Origin: Acidimicrobiia bacterium
GTDB taxonomy: Bacteria > Actinomycetota > Acidimicrobiia > UBA5794 > JAOTWH01
Direction of reading: 5' to 3'
NCBI GenBank assembly: GCA_029863035.1
Contig: JAOTWH010000012.1
Span: 1-21,637 of the forward strand
DNA: 21,637 nt
Shown: one piece after another, positions 1 to 6,928 of the stretch
Position numbering within the stretch: position 1 is the stretch's first letter
Layout of the letters: every line of letters starts with the position of its first letter
Notes under the pieces: generated by a model
The model's database searches: none
The model's input: only the letters and a program-made list of their open reading frames with translations
Told to the model about the DNA's origin: nothing
Translations under genes and position numbers: made by a program

Positions 1-237
1 GACTTCCATCTTGTGATTGAAGACTTGATTGCCGAAGGTGACGAAGTGGTAGTTCGCCTCACGGAAAGCGGAACCATGACAGGGGATTTCATGGGCGCTG
101 CGCCAACTGGGAAGAGGTACACGCAACCCGCCATCGAGATTCACCGCATCGTTGAAGGCAAGATCATTAACTTGTGGACTGTTCGGGATATTGCCACTGC
201 GATGGTGCAGACTGGCATGATGCCTCCACCGGAGTAA
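1..237 (+). CDS. SnoaL-like ester cyclase/NTF2-fold protein, 3' end only
   Basis: The reading frame is open to the left edge, so the N-terminus is missing; about 78 C-terminal residues remain. A GTG at position 13 is internal, not a convincing start. The visible part has the SnoaL-like polyketide/ester cyclase pattern: an E-G-D-E-V strand followed by VVVRL, a G-T-M-T-G-x-F segment, a small-residue-plus-PTGK turn, then EIHRIVEGKI, with W and D residues ahead of the C-terminal helix. Members are small alpha+beta barrel proteins of roughly 130-150 residues. Substrates vary widely and cannot be predicted here. The gene converges on sufB across a 149-bp gap containing a nested inverted repeat. Family assignment is fairly safe; function is unknown. 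Confidence 0.7.
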   Translation, partial: DFHLVIEDLIAEGDEVVVRLTESGTMTGDFMGAAPTGKRYTQPAIEIHRIVEGKIINLWTVRDIATAMVQTGMMPPPE

Positions 238-320
238 GTAAGACAGGATATCTGAGCCGACCCCCACCTCCACACCCGCACAGAACCGGCAGGGAGAATG
301 TTGGGGTGCCTGAGCGGCTT

Positions 321-366
321 CTGACACCGACCGACCTCAGGCGAGGTCACCCCCCTGGTGTGTCAG
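321..366. terminator. Nested inverted repeat between convergent genes
   Basis: Outer arms CTGACAC (321-327) and GTGTCAG (360-366) are perfectly complementary. Inside them GACCTC (333-338) and GAGGTC (343-348) form a second perfect stem with an AGGC loop. It lies between the converging cyclase and sufB stop codons, so it could act as a bidirectional terminator or 3'-end structure. No T-run follows on either strand, so a classical rho-independent terminator is not shown. Confidence 0.4.
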
Positions 367-386
367 GGTCAACTCACAGGAGGGAG

Positions 387-1793
387 CTAACCGACCGAGC
401 CGATCATCTGGAGTTCGATGAGGCGGTTGAGCTCGACGGCGTACTCCATGGGTAGCTCTTTGACGATGGGCTCGATGAAACCGGCCACGATCATGGCGGT
501 GGCCTCTTCCTCGGTTAGCCCTCTGCTCATCAGGTAGAAGAGCTGGTCGTCGCCCACCTTGGAGATGGTGGCCTCATGCCCGATCTGGGCGTTGGACTCC
601 TCGATCTCCATGTAGGGGTACGTGTCCGAGCGGGACTCTTCATCCAAGATGAGAGCGTCGCAGCGCACGAACGACTTGACGTTCTCCGCTCCCGGCTCGA
701 CCCGTACCAAGCCTCGATAGCCGCCTCGTCCGCCATCTTTCGAGATGGACTTCGAGGTAACCAGCGAGGTGGTATTGGGGGCGGCGTGGACGATCTTGGC
801 TCCTGCGTCTAGATGCTGGCCCTCACCTGCGAAAGCGATGGAGAGGACCTCGCCGTGGGCGCCTTCTTCCATCAGCCACACCGCCGGGTACTTCATGGTC
901 AGCTTTGAGCCAAGGTTGCCATCGATCCACTCCATGGTGGCGTTGCGATAGGCAGCGGCTCTCTTGGTAACGAGGTTGTAAACGTTGTTTGACCAGTTCT
1001 GGATGGTGGTGTAGCGGCAACGGCCGCCCTCCTTCACCACGATCTCGACGACTGCGGAGTGCAGAGAGTCGGTGGTCCACACAGGAGCGGAACATCCCTC
1101 GACGTAGTGAACCGACGCACCCTCATCGACGATGATCAGGGTCCGCTCGAACTGGCCCATGTTCTCCGCGTTGATGCGGAAGTAGGCCTGCAGGGGTTGG
1201 TCGACATGCACGCCGGGCGGCACATAGATGAACGAGCCACCAGACCAAACGGCCGAGTTGAGCGCGGCGAACTTGTTGTCGTTGGGCGGGATGATGGTGC
1301 CCATGTACTCCTGGACGATCTCTGGGTACTCGCGCACCGCGGTGTCCATGTCACAGAACAGGACGCCCAACTCCTCGAGATCCTCACGGTTGCGGTGGTA
1401 CACCACTTCGCTCTCATATTGCGCGGTCACCCCGGCGAGGTACTTGCGTTCGGCCTCGGGGATGCCCAGCTTCTCGTAGGTCTCCTTGATGGAGTCGGGG
1501 ACCATGTCCCAGTCCTTGGCCTGGCCCTCCATGGGCTTGATGTAGTAATAGATGTCGTCGAAATCGATGTCGTCGAGACGGCCGCCGCCGCCCCACTTGG
1601 GAACGGGCTTGCGCAAGAACCGCGCATAGGACTTGAGGCGGAACTCGAGCATCCACTGCGGCTCCTTCTTCATGCCCGACATCTCGCGGATGATCTCTTC
1701 GTTGAGACCCTTGCGCGGCTTGAAGACGTATTCGTCTTCGTCGTCGTGCCATCCCAGCTTGTAGTTGCCGAGGTCGAGGTCGACTGATGCCAT
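387..1793 (-). CDS. sufB: Fe-S cluster assembly scaffold protein SufB
   Basis: 468-residue SufB. In the SUF system SufB forms a complex with SufC and SufD and carries the nascent Fe-S cluster in the cytosol. The C-terminal beta-helix core is well conserved: [28 protein letters not shown], a CDALIL segment with Cys378 (matching the essential E. coli Cys405), the GHEA motif with His406-Glu407 at the expected 28-residue spacing, [11 protein letters not shown], and the family C-terminus ending GSVG. The start is the ATG at 1793, giving the standard N-terminus (MASVDLDL) with AGGA about 10 nt upstream. The frame stays open for 98 more codons, but that extension is Arg/Pro-rich and unlike SufB. Oddly, sufC, sufD, sufS and sufU are not adjacent: downstream is a convergent cyclase gene, upstream a divergent dehydrogenase unit. 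Confidence 0.95.
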   Translation of the reverse strand: MASVDLDLGNYKLGWHDDEDEYVFKPRKGLNEEIIREMSGMKKEPQWMLEFRLKSYARFLRKPVPKWGGGGRLDDIDFDDIYYYIKPMEGQAKDWDMVPDSIKETYEKLGIPEAERKYLAGVTAQYESEVVYHRNREDLEELGVLFCDMDTAVREYPEIVQEYMGTIIPPNDNKFAALNSAVWSGGSFIYVPPGVHVDQPLQAYFRINAENMGQFERTLIIVDEGASVHYVEGCSAPVWTTDSLHSAVVEIVVKEGGRCRYTTIQNWSNNVYNLVTKRAAAYRNATMEWIDGNLGSKLTMKYPAVWLMEEGAHGEVLSIAFAGEGQHLDAGAKIVHAAPNTTSLVTSKSISKDGGRGGYRGLVRVEPGAENVKSFVRCDALILDEESRSDTYPYMEIEESNAQIGHEATISKVGDDQLFYLMSRGLTEEEATAMIVAGFIEPIVKELPMEYAVELNRLIELQMIGSVG

Positions 1794-1808
1794 GGGTTGG
1801 AGTCCTAA

Positions 1809-1821
1809 CGAGCAGTGCTCG
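1809..1821. promoter_or_regulatory. 13-bp perfect dyad in the sufB leader
   Basis: CGAGCAGTGCTCG is perfectly symmetric around one central base and ends 16 bp upstream of the sufB ATG, next to the ribosome binding site. It could be an operator or, as RNA, a 5-bp stem with a 3-nt loop near the RBS. No regulator is encoded nearby, so the role is a guess. Confidence 0.3.
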
Positions 1822-1946
1822 GAGTGGGTTATCGGCGGGCCCTCAAGACCCTGATCTGGTTGTAATGGTACTGGCAGGTTGCCGAGGTGGGAGCGCCGGA
1901 GCTGCGGGCGGGATTGGGGGAAGACCGTACAGCTCCGACGCCACCG

Positions 1947-1956
1947 TATAGCTATA
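1947..1956. promoter_or_regulatory. AT-rich palindrome in the sufB/dehydrogenase divergent region
   Basis: TATAGCTATA is a perfect 10-bp palindrome followed by AAAC. It is the most AT-rich spot in the 206-bp gap between sufB and the plus-strand unit starting at 2000. Read rightward it offers TATAAA (1953-1958) as a -10-like box about 40 bp from the next start; being symmetric it could serve both directions. No good -35 was found for either. Confidence 0.3.
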
Positions 1957-1999
1957 AAACTCCTGAGGGACCCGAAACGTTCCCAACTATCGTGGCGGA

Positions 2000-2464
2000 A
2001 TGCCGGTAATTGTCGTCGGAGCCGACACCGAGGTGGGCAACGCCATCGTGGCCGCCCTCGAGCCGGGCCCAAGGGAGATTCGAGCATTCGTCAGCGACCC
2101 TGAAGCCGGTGCTCGATACAAGGCGATCGGAGCGAAGACTGCGTTGGGAGACGTCTCCGACGCTTCGCACGTAGGCAGCGCCGCCATCGGCGCGTTCAGC
2201 GCCATTCTGGTGGCAGAAGCCGCCAGCGACGGAAGGGAGCGATCGTTCGCCGCCACTGCCGACGCCGTGTTCGAGACATGGGCAGAGGCTCTGGCCGAAG
2301 CCGAAGTGTCGCGCACCATTTGGGTGGGGGATGTGGACCCTCCAGACGCATTGGCTGCATCGGTCCCCCACCTGGCGTCGGTGCCGGTCGGCGACCGATC
2401 GCCTGCCATCGTGGCGCAAGAGGTGGCGATGCTTGACGACCGCAGCGATTGGGATGCCATTTGA
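2000..2464 (+). CDS. Short NAD(P)-binding Rossmann (NmrA/atypical SDR-like) protein
   Basis: 154 residues. It begins with a beta strand and a glycine motif at the N-terminus ([11 protein letters not shown], an imperfect G-x-x-G-x-x-G). An alternating beta-alpha pattern follows, including [21 protein letters not shown], and a strand before the A/S-rich helix, as in NmrA-like or atypical short-chain dehydrogenases. Such proteins normally run 200-300 residues; this one stops after roughly the nucleotide-binding half, with no obvious YxxxK motif. It may be a regulator or sensor rather than an enzyme. The start is the ATG at 2000 with a weak GGCGG ahead. The stop TGA (2462-2464) overlaps the TTG start of the following dehydrogenase, implying co-transcription and translational coupling. 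Confidence 0.7.
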   Translation: MPVIVVGADTEVGNAIVAALEPGPREIRAFVSDPEAGARYKAIGAKTALGDVSDASHVGSAAIGAFSAILVAEAASDGRERSFAATADAVFETWAEALAEAEVSRTIWVGDVDPPDALAASVPHLASVPVGDRSPAIVAQEVAMLDDRSDWDAI

Positions 2465-3480
2465 AGGCGCTGCGGTTCCATGGGCGGGGAGATCTGCGCC
2501 TCGAGGACATCGTCGAGCCAGAACCGGCGGCCGGCGAGGTGCGGATCAGGGTCGACGCCTGCGGGGTGTGCGGCTCCGACCTGCACTTCCTCGATGGGTC
2601 TGCTCGGACGGGAGTTACCCCGGTCACGCTGGGTCATGAGATCGCGGGCACGGTCCTCGAGAGCCGCCATGAAGCATGGAGCGAAGGGACCGAAGTAGTC
2701 GTTGCGGCCGGTGTGCCATGCGACGACTGCCCGAGGTGTTACGACGGACGAGCCAACCTGTGCGAGCACATGAAGATGACGGGCATCGACTTCGACGGTG
2801 GTTGGGCAGAGATGATGGTGGCCCCGGCCAGGGCGCTGGTTCATCGTCCCGCCTCGCTCCCACCTGGCATCGCCGCCATCGCCGGCGATGCCGGAGCAAC
2901 CGCCCTCCATGCCATCACACGACGCGCCGCCCTCGAGCCCGACCAGACGATCGCCGTGATCGGAGTTGGAGGATTGGGGACCTTCGGGGTGCAGATCGCG
3001 AAGCGCATGGGTGCCGCCGCGGTGATCGCAGTGGATCGAAGCGAGGCCGCCCTGCAGCGCGCCAAGGCGATGGGTGCCGACGAGACGGTGCTGGTCGAAG
3101 CCGAGACGTCGGTTGGTCGAGCGGTCAAGATGCTCACCGACGGCGGAGTAGATCGCGCCGTTGAGTTCGTTGGGCGGGCGGAGACCGTCGATGCCGCTGT
3201 GAAGTGCCTGCGGCCCGGCGGCATAGCGGTGGCGGTGGGGGTCGGCAACGAACCCCTGGCAACGCTTCCGCCGGTGTTGTGGGCGATGAACGAGTACGAG
3301 TTGAGAGGCTCGTTCGGCAGCCTCGACGGTGACGTGCCTCGGATCCTCGATTGGCTGGTCGACGGCACCCTGTCGCCTCCCCCGCTCACCGACCATCCAC
3401 TGACCGACGCCCATGGCCCGATCTCGAGAGCCGCCGAAAGCGGTCAAAGCGATGGTCGGCTGGTCGTGCTGCCGGGCTAG
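2461..3480 (+). CDS. Zinc-dependent alcohol dehydrogenase (MDR family)
   Basis: 339 residues from the TTG at 2461, which gives the family-typical N-terminus (M)KALRFHG; an in-frame ATG at 2449 would add four residues. Catalytic zinc ligands are visible: Cys37 in GVCGSD and His59-Glu60 in LGHE. The structural zinc loop has Cys87, Cys90, Cys93 and Cys101. The Rossmann motif GVGGLG (168-173) is followed by Asp192 at the end of beta-2, which favours NAD(H) over NADP(H). Family members oxidise secondary alcohols, polyols or aldehydes; the substrate cannot be read from sequence. The TTG overlaps the upstream stop, so the gene is probably coupled to the Rossmann protein. Its 3' end faces the E1 beta gene across 75 bp that hold only a weak CGTCA/TGACG stem (3534-3551). 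Confidence 0.9.
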   Translation: MKALRFHGRGDLRLEDIVEPEPAAGEVRIRVDACGVCGSDLHFLDGSARTGVTPVTLGHEIAGTVLESRHEAWSEGTEVVVAAGVPCDDCPRCYDGRANLCEHMKMTGIDFDGGWAEMMVAPARALVHRPASLPPGIAAIAGDAGATALHAITRRAALEPDQTIAVIGVGGLGTFGVQIAKRMGAAAVIAVDRSEAALQRAKAMGADETVLVEAETSVGRAVKMLTDGGVDRAVEFVGRAETVDAAVKCLRPGGIAVAVGVGNEPLATLPPVLWAMNEYELRGSFGSLDGDVPRILDWLVDGTLSPPPLTDHPLTDAHGPISRAAESGQSDGRLVVLPG

Positions 3481-3555
3481 CGGCTGCGCGGTGGCACCAG
3501 CTTGTTTACATCCGCAGCGGGAGCCTTCCGATTCGTCAGCCCCTGATGACGTCCG

Positions 3556-4530
3556 TCAGGCGAGGGCCTTGCTGACCGTCTCGTAGATCCGGTCTGCGCT
3601 GGGGAGGCTCATGTCTTCGAGGGCCTCTGCCGCCGGTAGCGGGATGTGAGGAGTGGTGATCCGAATCACCGGACCGTCGAGATTCCAAAAGGCCTCGTCG
3701 GCAATGATGGATGCCAGCTCGGCACCCCAACCACACAGCCGCGGGTTCTCCTCGACCGTGTAGAAGCGACCCGTCTTTTCCACGGACGCCAGAAGTGATT
3801 GGGTGTCAAGTGGCACCAGCGAGCGAACGTCGATCACCTCGGCCGAGATGCCATCGCCGGCGAGACGTTCGGCCGCTTCCAGGGCTCGGGGGACCATGAG
3901 AGCAAGAGCGGCGATCGTGCAGTCAGAGCCTTCCCGCACCACGCGGGCGGTACCGAGCTCGTCCACTATCTCACCGTCTGGAAGGTCCGCTTTATCCGCG
4001 AGCAACGACTTGTGTTCGAAGAACACAACGGGGTCGGGATCGCGGACAGCGGCCGCCATCAGCCCGACAACATCATGTGGGTTGGACGGAGCCACCACCT
4101 TGAGGCCGGGGATCATCATGCACCAGTTCTCGACGCTCTGGCTGTGCTGAGCACCGAAGCGCGAGCCCCCACCGTTGTGGGTACGAACCACCACCGGCAT
4201 GCTCACCTGGCCTCCAGTCATGTACCGGCTCTTAGCCATTTCGTTGGCGAGGATGTCAAAGCACACCGCCAGGAAGTCGGAGAACATGATCTCGGCGATC
4301 ACCGGGATTCCGGTCATGGCGGCGCCCATCGCCGCACCCAGGATGGCCTGTTCCGAGATCGGCGTATCGCGAACACGACCCGGACCGAATTCGTCGAGCA
4401 GCCCGACGGTGGTCTTGAAAACGCCACCTGCCCCCGCGATGTCTTCCCCCAGCATCACGAGCTGCGGGTCGCGTCTCATCTCCTGAGCGATCCCGCGGGC
4501 GACCGCTTCCCGGTAGCTCAGTTCCGCCAT
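3556..4530 (-). CDS. 2-oxo acid dehydrogenase E1 component, beta subunit
   Basis: 324 residues, transketolase-like pyrimidine-binding domain followed by the C-terminal transketolase domain, as in PdhB, AcoB and BkdA2. Typical features: SYREAVARGIAQEM at the N-terminus, LGEDIAGAGGVFK with the conserved Glu, TPISEQAILG, the EIMFSDF segment, GGGSRFGAQHSQS, VVAPSNPHD, and PVVFFEHK. With the alpha subunit it forms the thiamine-diphosphate enzyme that decarboxylates a 2-oxo acid and passes the acyl group to a lipoyl E2. The start is the ATG at 4530; an in-frame GTG at 4551 is possible but leaves a non-family extension. The gene overlaps the alpha subunit by 13 bp. No E2 or E3 gene lies in the window, so pyruvate, acetoin and branched-chain 2-oxo acids all remain possible substrates. 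Confidence 0.92.
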   Translation of the reverse strand: MAELSYREAVARGIAQEMRRDPQLVMLGEDIAGAGGVFKTTVGLLDEFGPGRVRDTPISEQAILGAAMGAAMTGIPVIAEIMFSDFLAVCFDILANEMAKSRYMTGGQVSMPVVVRTHNGGGSRFGAQHSQSVENWCMMIPGLKVVAPSNPHDVVGLMAAAVRDPDPVVFFEHKSLLADKADLPDGEIVDELGTARVVREGSDCTIAALALMVPRALEAAERLAGDGISAEVIDVRSLVPLDTQSLLASVEKTGRFYTVEENPRLCGWGAELASIIADEAFWNLDGPVIRITTPHIPLPAAEALEDMSLPSADRIYETVSKALA

Positions 4531-5591
4531 GCCGAGCCCCCATCTGCCCACACGTCGGTTAAGAGGTGCTCTTCGCCGGGAGGAGAACCGCTCTTGGCGT
4601 ACTCGGTGGCCTCTTCGATGAGGCCGGCCACCGTCTGCTGGATCGTGGCGAGATCAACCTCCGGCACCCCCAGCTTGAGAAGTCGCTGGTGGTACATGGG
4701 AATCGGATCGCGGTCCATCCAGGCTTCGACCTCATCGGCGGGGCGGTACTTGCCGGGGTCGGCACGGCTGTGGCCTCCGTGCCGATAGGTAACCGCCTCG
4801 ATGAGCGACGGGCCGTCGCCGGCCCGGGCCTTGGCCAGGGCCTGCGACGCAACATGGAACACGGCATCGGCATCGTTGCCGTCGACGATGATGCTGTCGA
4901 GGCCGTAGGCCGAAGCCCGGTCCGCGGCGGGATGGGGCACCGCGGTCACCAGATCGATCGGCGTGTACTCCATGTAGAGGTTGTTCTCGCACACGAAGAC
5001 GACGGGGAGCTTCCAGATGCTGGCGAAGTTGAGTGCCTCATGGAAAGCCCCGATGTTCGTGGTGCCGTCACCGAAGAAGGCGACGGCTGCCTGATCGGTG
5101 CCGCGTAGCTGAGCAGACCAGGCAGCGCCGTTGGCGATGCAAAGATGGGCGCCGATGATGGCGTAGCTTCCCATCATGCCGTGGTCGACCGACGTCAGGT
5201 GCATCGAACCGCCTTTGCCCTTGAGCAGGCCGTTCTCGCGCCCCAGCAGCTCGGCCATGATCGGTCCCAGCGGGGCGCCGCGGGCGATGGTGTGGGCGTG
5301 GCCCCGATAAGTGGCGAAGGCGTAGTCGTCTGGTTGCATGGCGACACCGAAGCCGGCCGCTACGGCCTCCATACCCAACGACAGATGGCTCGTTCCCTTC
5401 ACGAGGTTCTGCATGAAGAGGTCGTAGGCACGCTTCTCGAATTGGCGTAGCACCTGCTGCAGCTCATACATCGCCACCCGGCTTTCGACCGGAATCGCCA
5501 GTTCGCTGTTGGCGTCATCCACCTTGTCGGGGAGACGCGTCGGCCGCTGCGAATAGTCGTAGGCCCCGCGGTCTGCCGCCTCAGTACTCAT
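4518..5591 (-). CDS. 2-oxo acid dehydrogenase E1 component, alpha subunit
   Basis: 357 residues. The ThDP/Mg-binding motif runs from GDG (174-176) to NN (203-204), the expected spacing. Other family marks are SHLSLGMEAVAAG near residue 70, TYRGHAH (94-100), GKGGSMH (125-131), GAFHEALNFASIW after GDGTTNI, and YRHGGHSRADPGKYR (269-283) in the phosphorylation-loop region. The length is close to that of PdhA and AcoA. The ATG at 5591 overlaps the last 11 bp of the M24 gene and the gene's 3' end overlaps the beta gene, so all three should be translated from one mRNA. Sequence alone does not separate pyruvate dehydrogenase from acetoin dehydrogenase; the absence of a nearby E2/E3 gives no help. Confidence 0.93.
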   Translation of the reverse strand: MSTEAADRGAYDYSQRPTRLPDKVDDANSELAIPVESRVAMYELQQVLRQFEKRAYDLFMQNLVKGTSHLSLGMEAVAAGFGVAMQPDDYAFATYRGHAHTIARGAPLGPIMAELLGRENGLLKGKGGSMHLTSVDHGMMGSYAIIGAHLCIANGAAWSAQLRGTDQAAVAFFGDGTTNIGAFHEALNFASIWKLPVVFVCENNLYMEYTPIDLVTAVPHPAADRASAYGLDSIIVDGNDADAVFHVASQALAKARAGDGPSLIEAVTYRHGGHSRADPGKYRPADEVEAWMDRDPIPMYHQRLLKLGVPEVDLATIQQTVAGLIEEATEYAKSGSPPGEEHLLTDVWADGGSAWRN

Positions 5592-6834
5592 TGGCCACCA
5601 TCAGCTCTTCGCAGGGGAACAGCGTTGTCACCTGCGGCCCATCGGCAGTGACCACCATCATCTCCTCGATGCGGGCTGCCGAGCGGCCATCTGAGGCGGG
5701 GGCATAGGTCTCGAGCGCGAAGTACATGCCCTCCTTTATCTCGATCGGATCGTCGATGGAGTTGAGCCGCGAGATGATCGGGCGTTCGTGCAATCCTGCG
5801 CCGACGCCGTGACCGAACTGCAGTCCGAACGCGTCCATCTCGTCAACGAAACCGAACTCTTCGGCTTGAGGCCAGACCTTGGCGATCATGTCTGTGGTGT
5901 TCCCGGGCCGCACTAAGTCGATGGCGGCGTCCATCCAGGCGCGTGACTGCTTGAAGGCGTCCCGTTGCGCCTGTGAGGCGCGGCCAACCACGAAGGTCCG
6001 GTAGTAACAGGTGCGATAGCCATTGAAGACGTGGATGATGTCGAAGTAGGCCTGGTCTCCTGGCCTGATGATCCGGTCGGAGAACACATGGGGATGGGGG
6101 CTGCACCGCTCGCCGGCGATGGAGTTGATGGCCTCGACGAACTCCGACCCCATCTCGAAGAGGCGAGCGTGAGCCAAGCCGACTATGTCGCTCTCTCGCA
6201 CTCCGGGCTTCAGCGCCTCGAAGATGTCCTGGTAGACCCCGTCGACCATGGAACTCGCCTGGCTCAGCAGCATGATCTCATCTTCGCTCTTGATCTCGCG
6301 TGCCAGCATCATGGCCTGTTGACCGTCGACGACCTGCAGACCCTCTGTCTGCAATGCGAGGAAGACGGACGTCTCCGCCATGTCGACCCCGAGCGGGTCA
6401 CCGGCGATGCCTTCGTCGCGCAAGGCCGCGGCGATCTCGCGGGCGGCCCGGGCATGGAGTCCGGCTTCGGGTCCGATGGCGCCCTGCAAGCCGGTGTTGC
6501 CCGCGATCGAGTTGTCTTCGTCGAACATGGCGGGGAGCTGGAGTCGGTGGGCCTTGGCGGCCGATCCGAAGTCCCAGATGCGAGGTCGGCCGGTTCGGGT
6601 TACAAGCGCCCAGCGCTCACCCTTATTGAAGGCCCAGTATCCGATCTGAGTGCTTGTGGCGTATCGAATATTGGAGGTCTCGAACAGCAGCAAGGCGCCC
6701 AAACCGTGCAGTTCGAGCTGCTCACGCACTCGGGCCAGGCGGTATTCCCGAAGACGTGCGAAGTCGACCCGATCCTCCCAGTCGACGGCCATCACTCCAG
6801 GGGCGCGTGTGGTGGCCACGGGGAACTCGCTCAT
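5581..6834 (-). CDS. M24-family (creatinase/aminopeptidase P-like) protein with altered metal site
   Basis: 417 residues: an N-terminal creatinase-like domain (about 30-180, with NIRYAT at 55-60) and a C-terminal pita-bread domain (about 185-405). Of the five M24 metal ligands, Asp265, His342 (in GHGVG), Glu375 (in ALE) and Glu390 (in ARIE) are present, and His349 in the HExP loop is kept. The second aspartate, expected 11 residues after Asp265 in the GY..D..RT strand, is Cys276 (GYRTCYYRT). The site is therefore D-C-H-E-E. Creatinase and the DMSP lyase DddP show that this fold can leave peptidase chemistry. The start at 6834 has a strong GAGAGGTGAT site. It is the first gene of the operon with the E1 subunits, suggesting a role in making or salvaging a 2-oxo acid. 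The actual substrate is unknown. Confidence 0.85.
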   Translation of the reverse strand: MSEFPVATTRAPGVMAVDWEDRVDFARLREYRLARVREQLELHGLGALLLFETSNIRYATSTQIGYWAFNKGERWALVTRTGRPRIWDFGSAAKAHRLQLPAMFDEDNSIAGNTGLQGAIGPEAGLHARAAREIAAALRDEGIAGDPLGVDMAETSVFLALQTEGLQVVDGQQAMMLAREIKSEDEIMLLSQASSMVDGVYQDIFEALKPGVRESDIVGLAHARLFEMGSEFVEAINSIAGERCSPHPHVFSDRIIRPGDQAYFDIIHVFNGYRTCYYRTFVVGRASQAQRDAFKQSRAWMDAAIDLVRPGNTTDMIAKVWPQAEEFGFVDEMDAFGLQFGHGVGAGLHERPIISRLNSIDDPIEIKEGMYFALETYAPASDGRSAARIEEMMVVTADGPQVTTLFPCEELMVANEY

Positions 6835-6859
6835 ATCATCACCTCTCTGCGCATGCTTC

Positions 6860-6894
6860 GGCAAACGTTGGCAACTTTGCCTTGCCCCACTGTA
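6860..6894 (-). promoter_or_regulatory. Candidate promoter and operator for the M24-E1 operon
   Basis: On the minus strand TACAGT (6894-6889) fits the actinobacterial TAnnnT -10 pattern. Just downstream, at the expected start site, is a 22-bp imperfect dyad (6860-6881) with perfect GGCAAA/TTTGCC outer arms and a partly symmetric core. It lies 26 bp ahead of the M24 ATG. A dyad over the start site is a common repressor position. No clear -35 is visible. Confidence 0.35.
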
Positions 6895-6928
6895 ACTATC
6901 GAAGTCTTTGGCCGGTCTGGCGCCTGAA

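Noticed and set aside
1059..1787. 242-codon open frame on the plus strand inside sufB
   Set aside because: It is antisense to a strongly conserved SufB frame and low-complexity in composition; a by-product of high-GC codon use.
1987..3447. 486-codon minus-strand open frame opposite the Rossmann protein and alcohol dehydrogenase
   Set aside because: The plus-strand proteins have clear zinc and Rossmann motifs; the antisense product resembles no family and is Arg/His/Gly-rich.
3799..4788. 329-codon plus-strand open frame opposite the E1 genes
   Set aside because: It spans the junction of two real, conserved genes and has no recognisable domain.
3556..5591. A complete pyruvate or acetoin dehydrogenase operon
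   Set aside because: Only the E1 alpha and beta subunits are present; no lipoyl E2 or dihydrolipoyl dehydrogenase gene is seen in the window.
5581..6834. DMSP lyase DddP
   Set aside because: The fold is shared, but the catalytic Asp six residues after the HGVG histidine is absent (the segment reads HGVGAGLHERP, as in peptidases), and one metal-ligand Asp is Cys.
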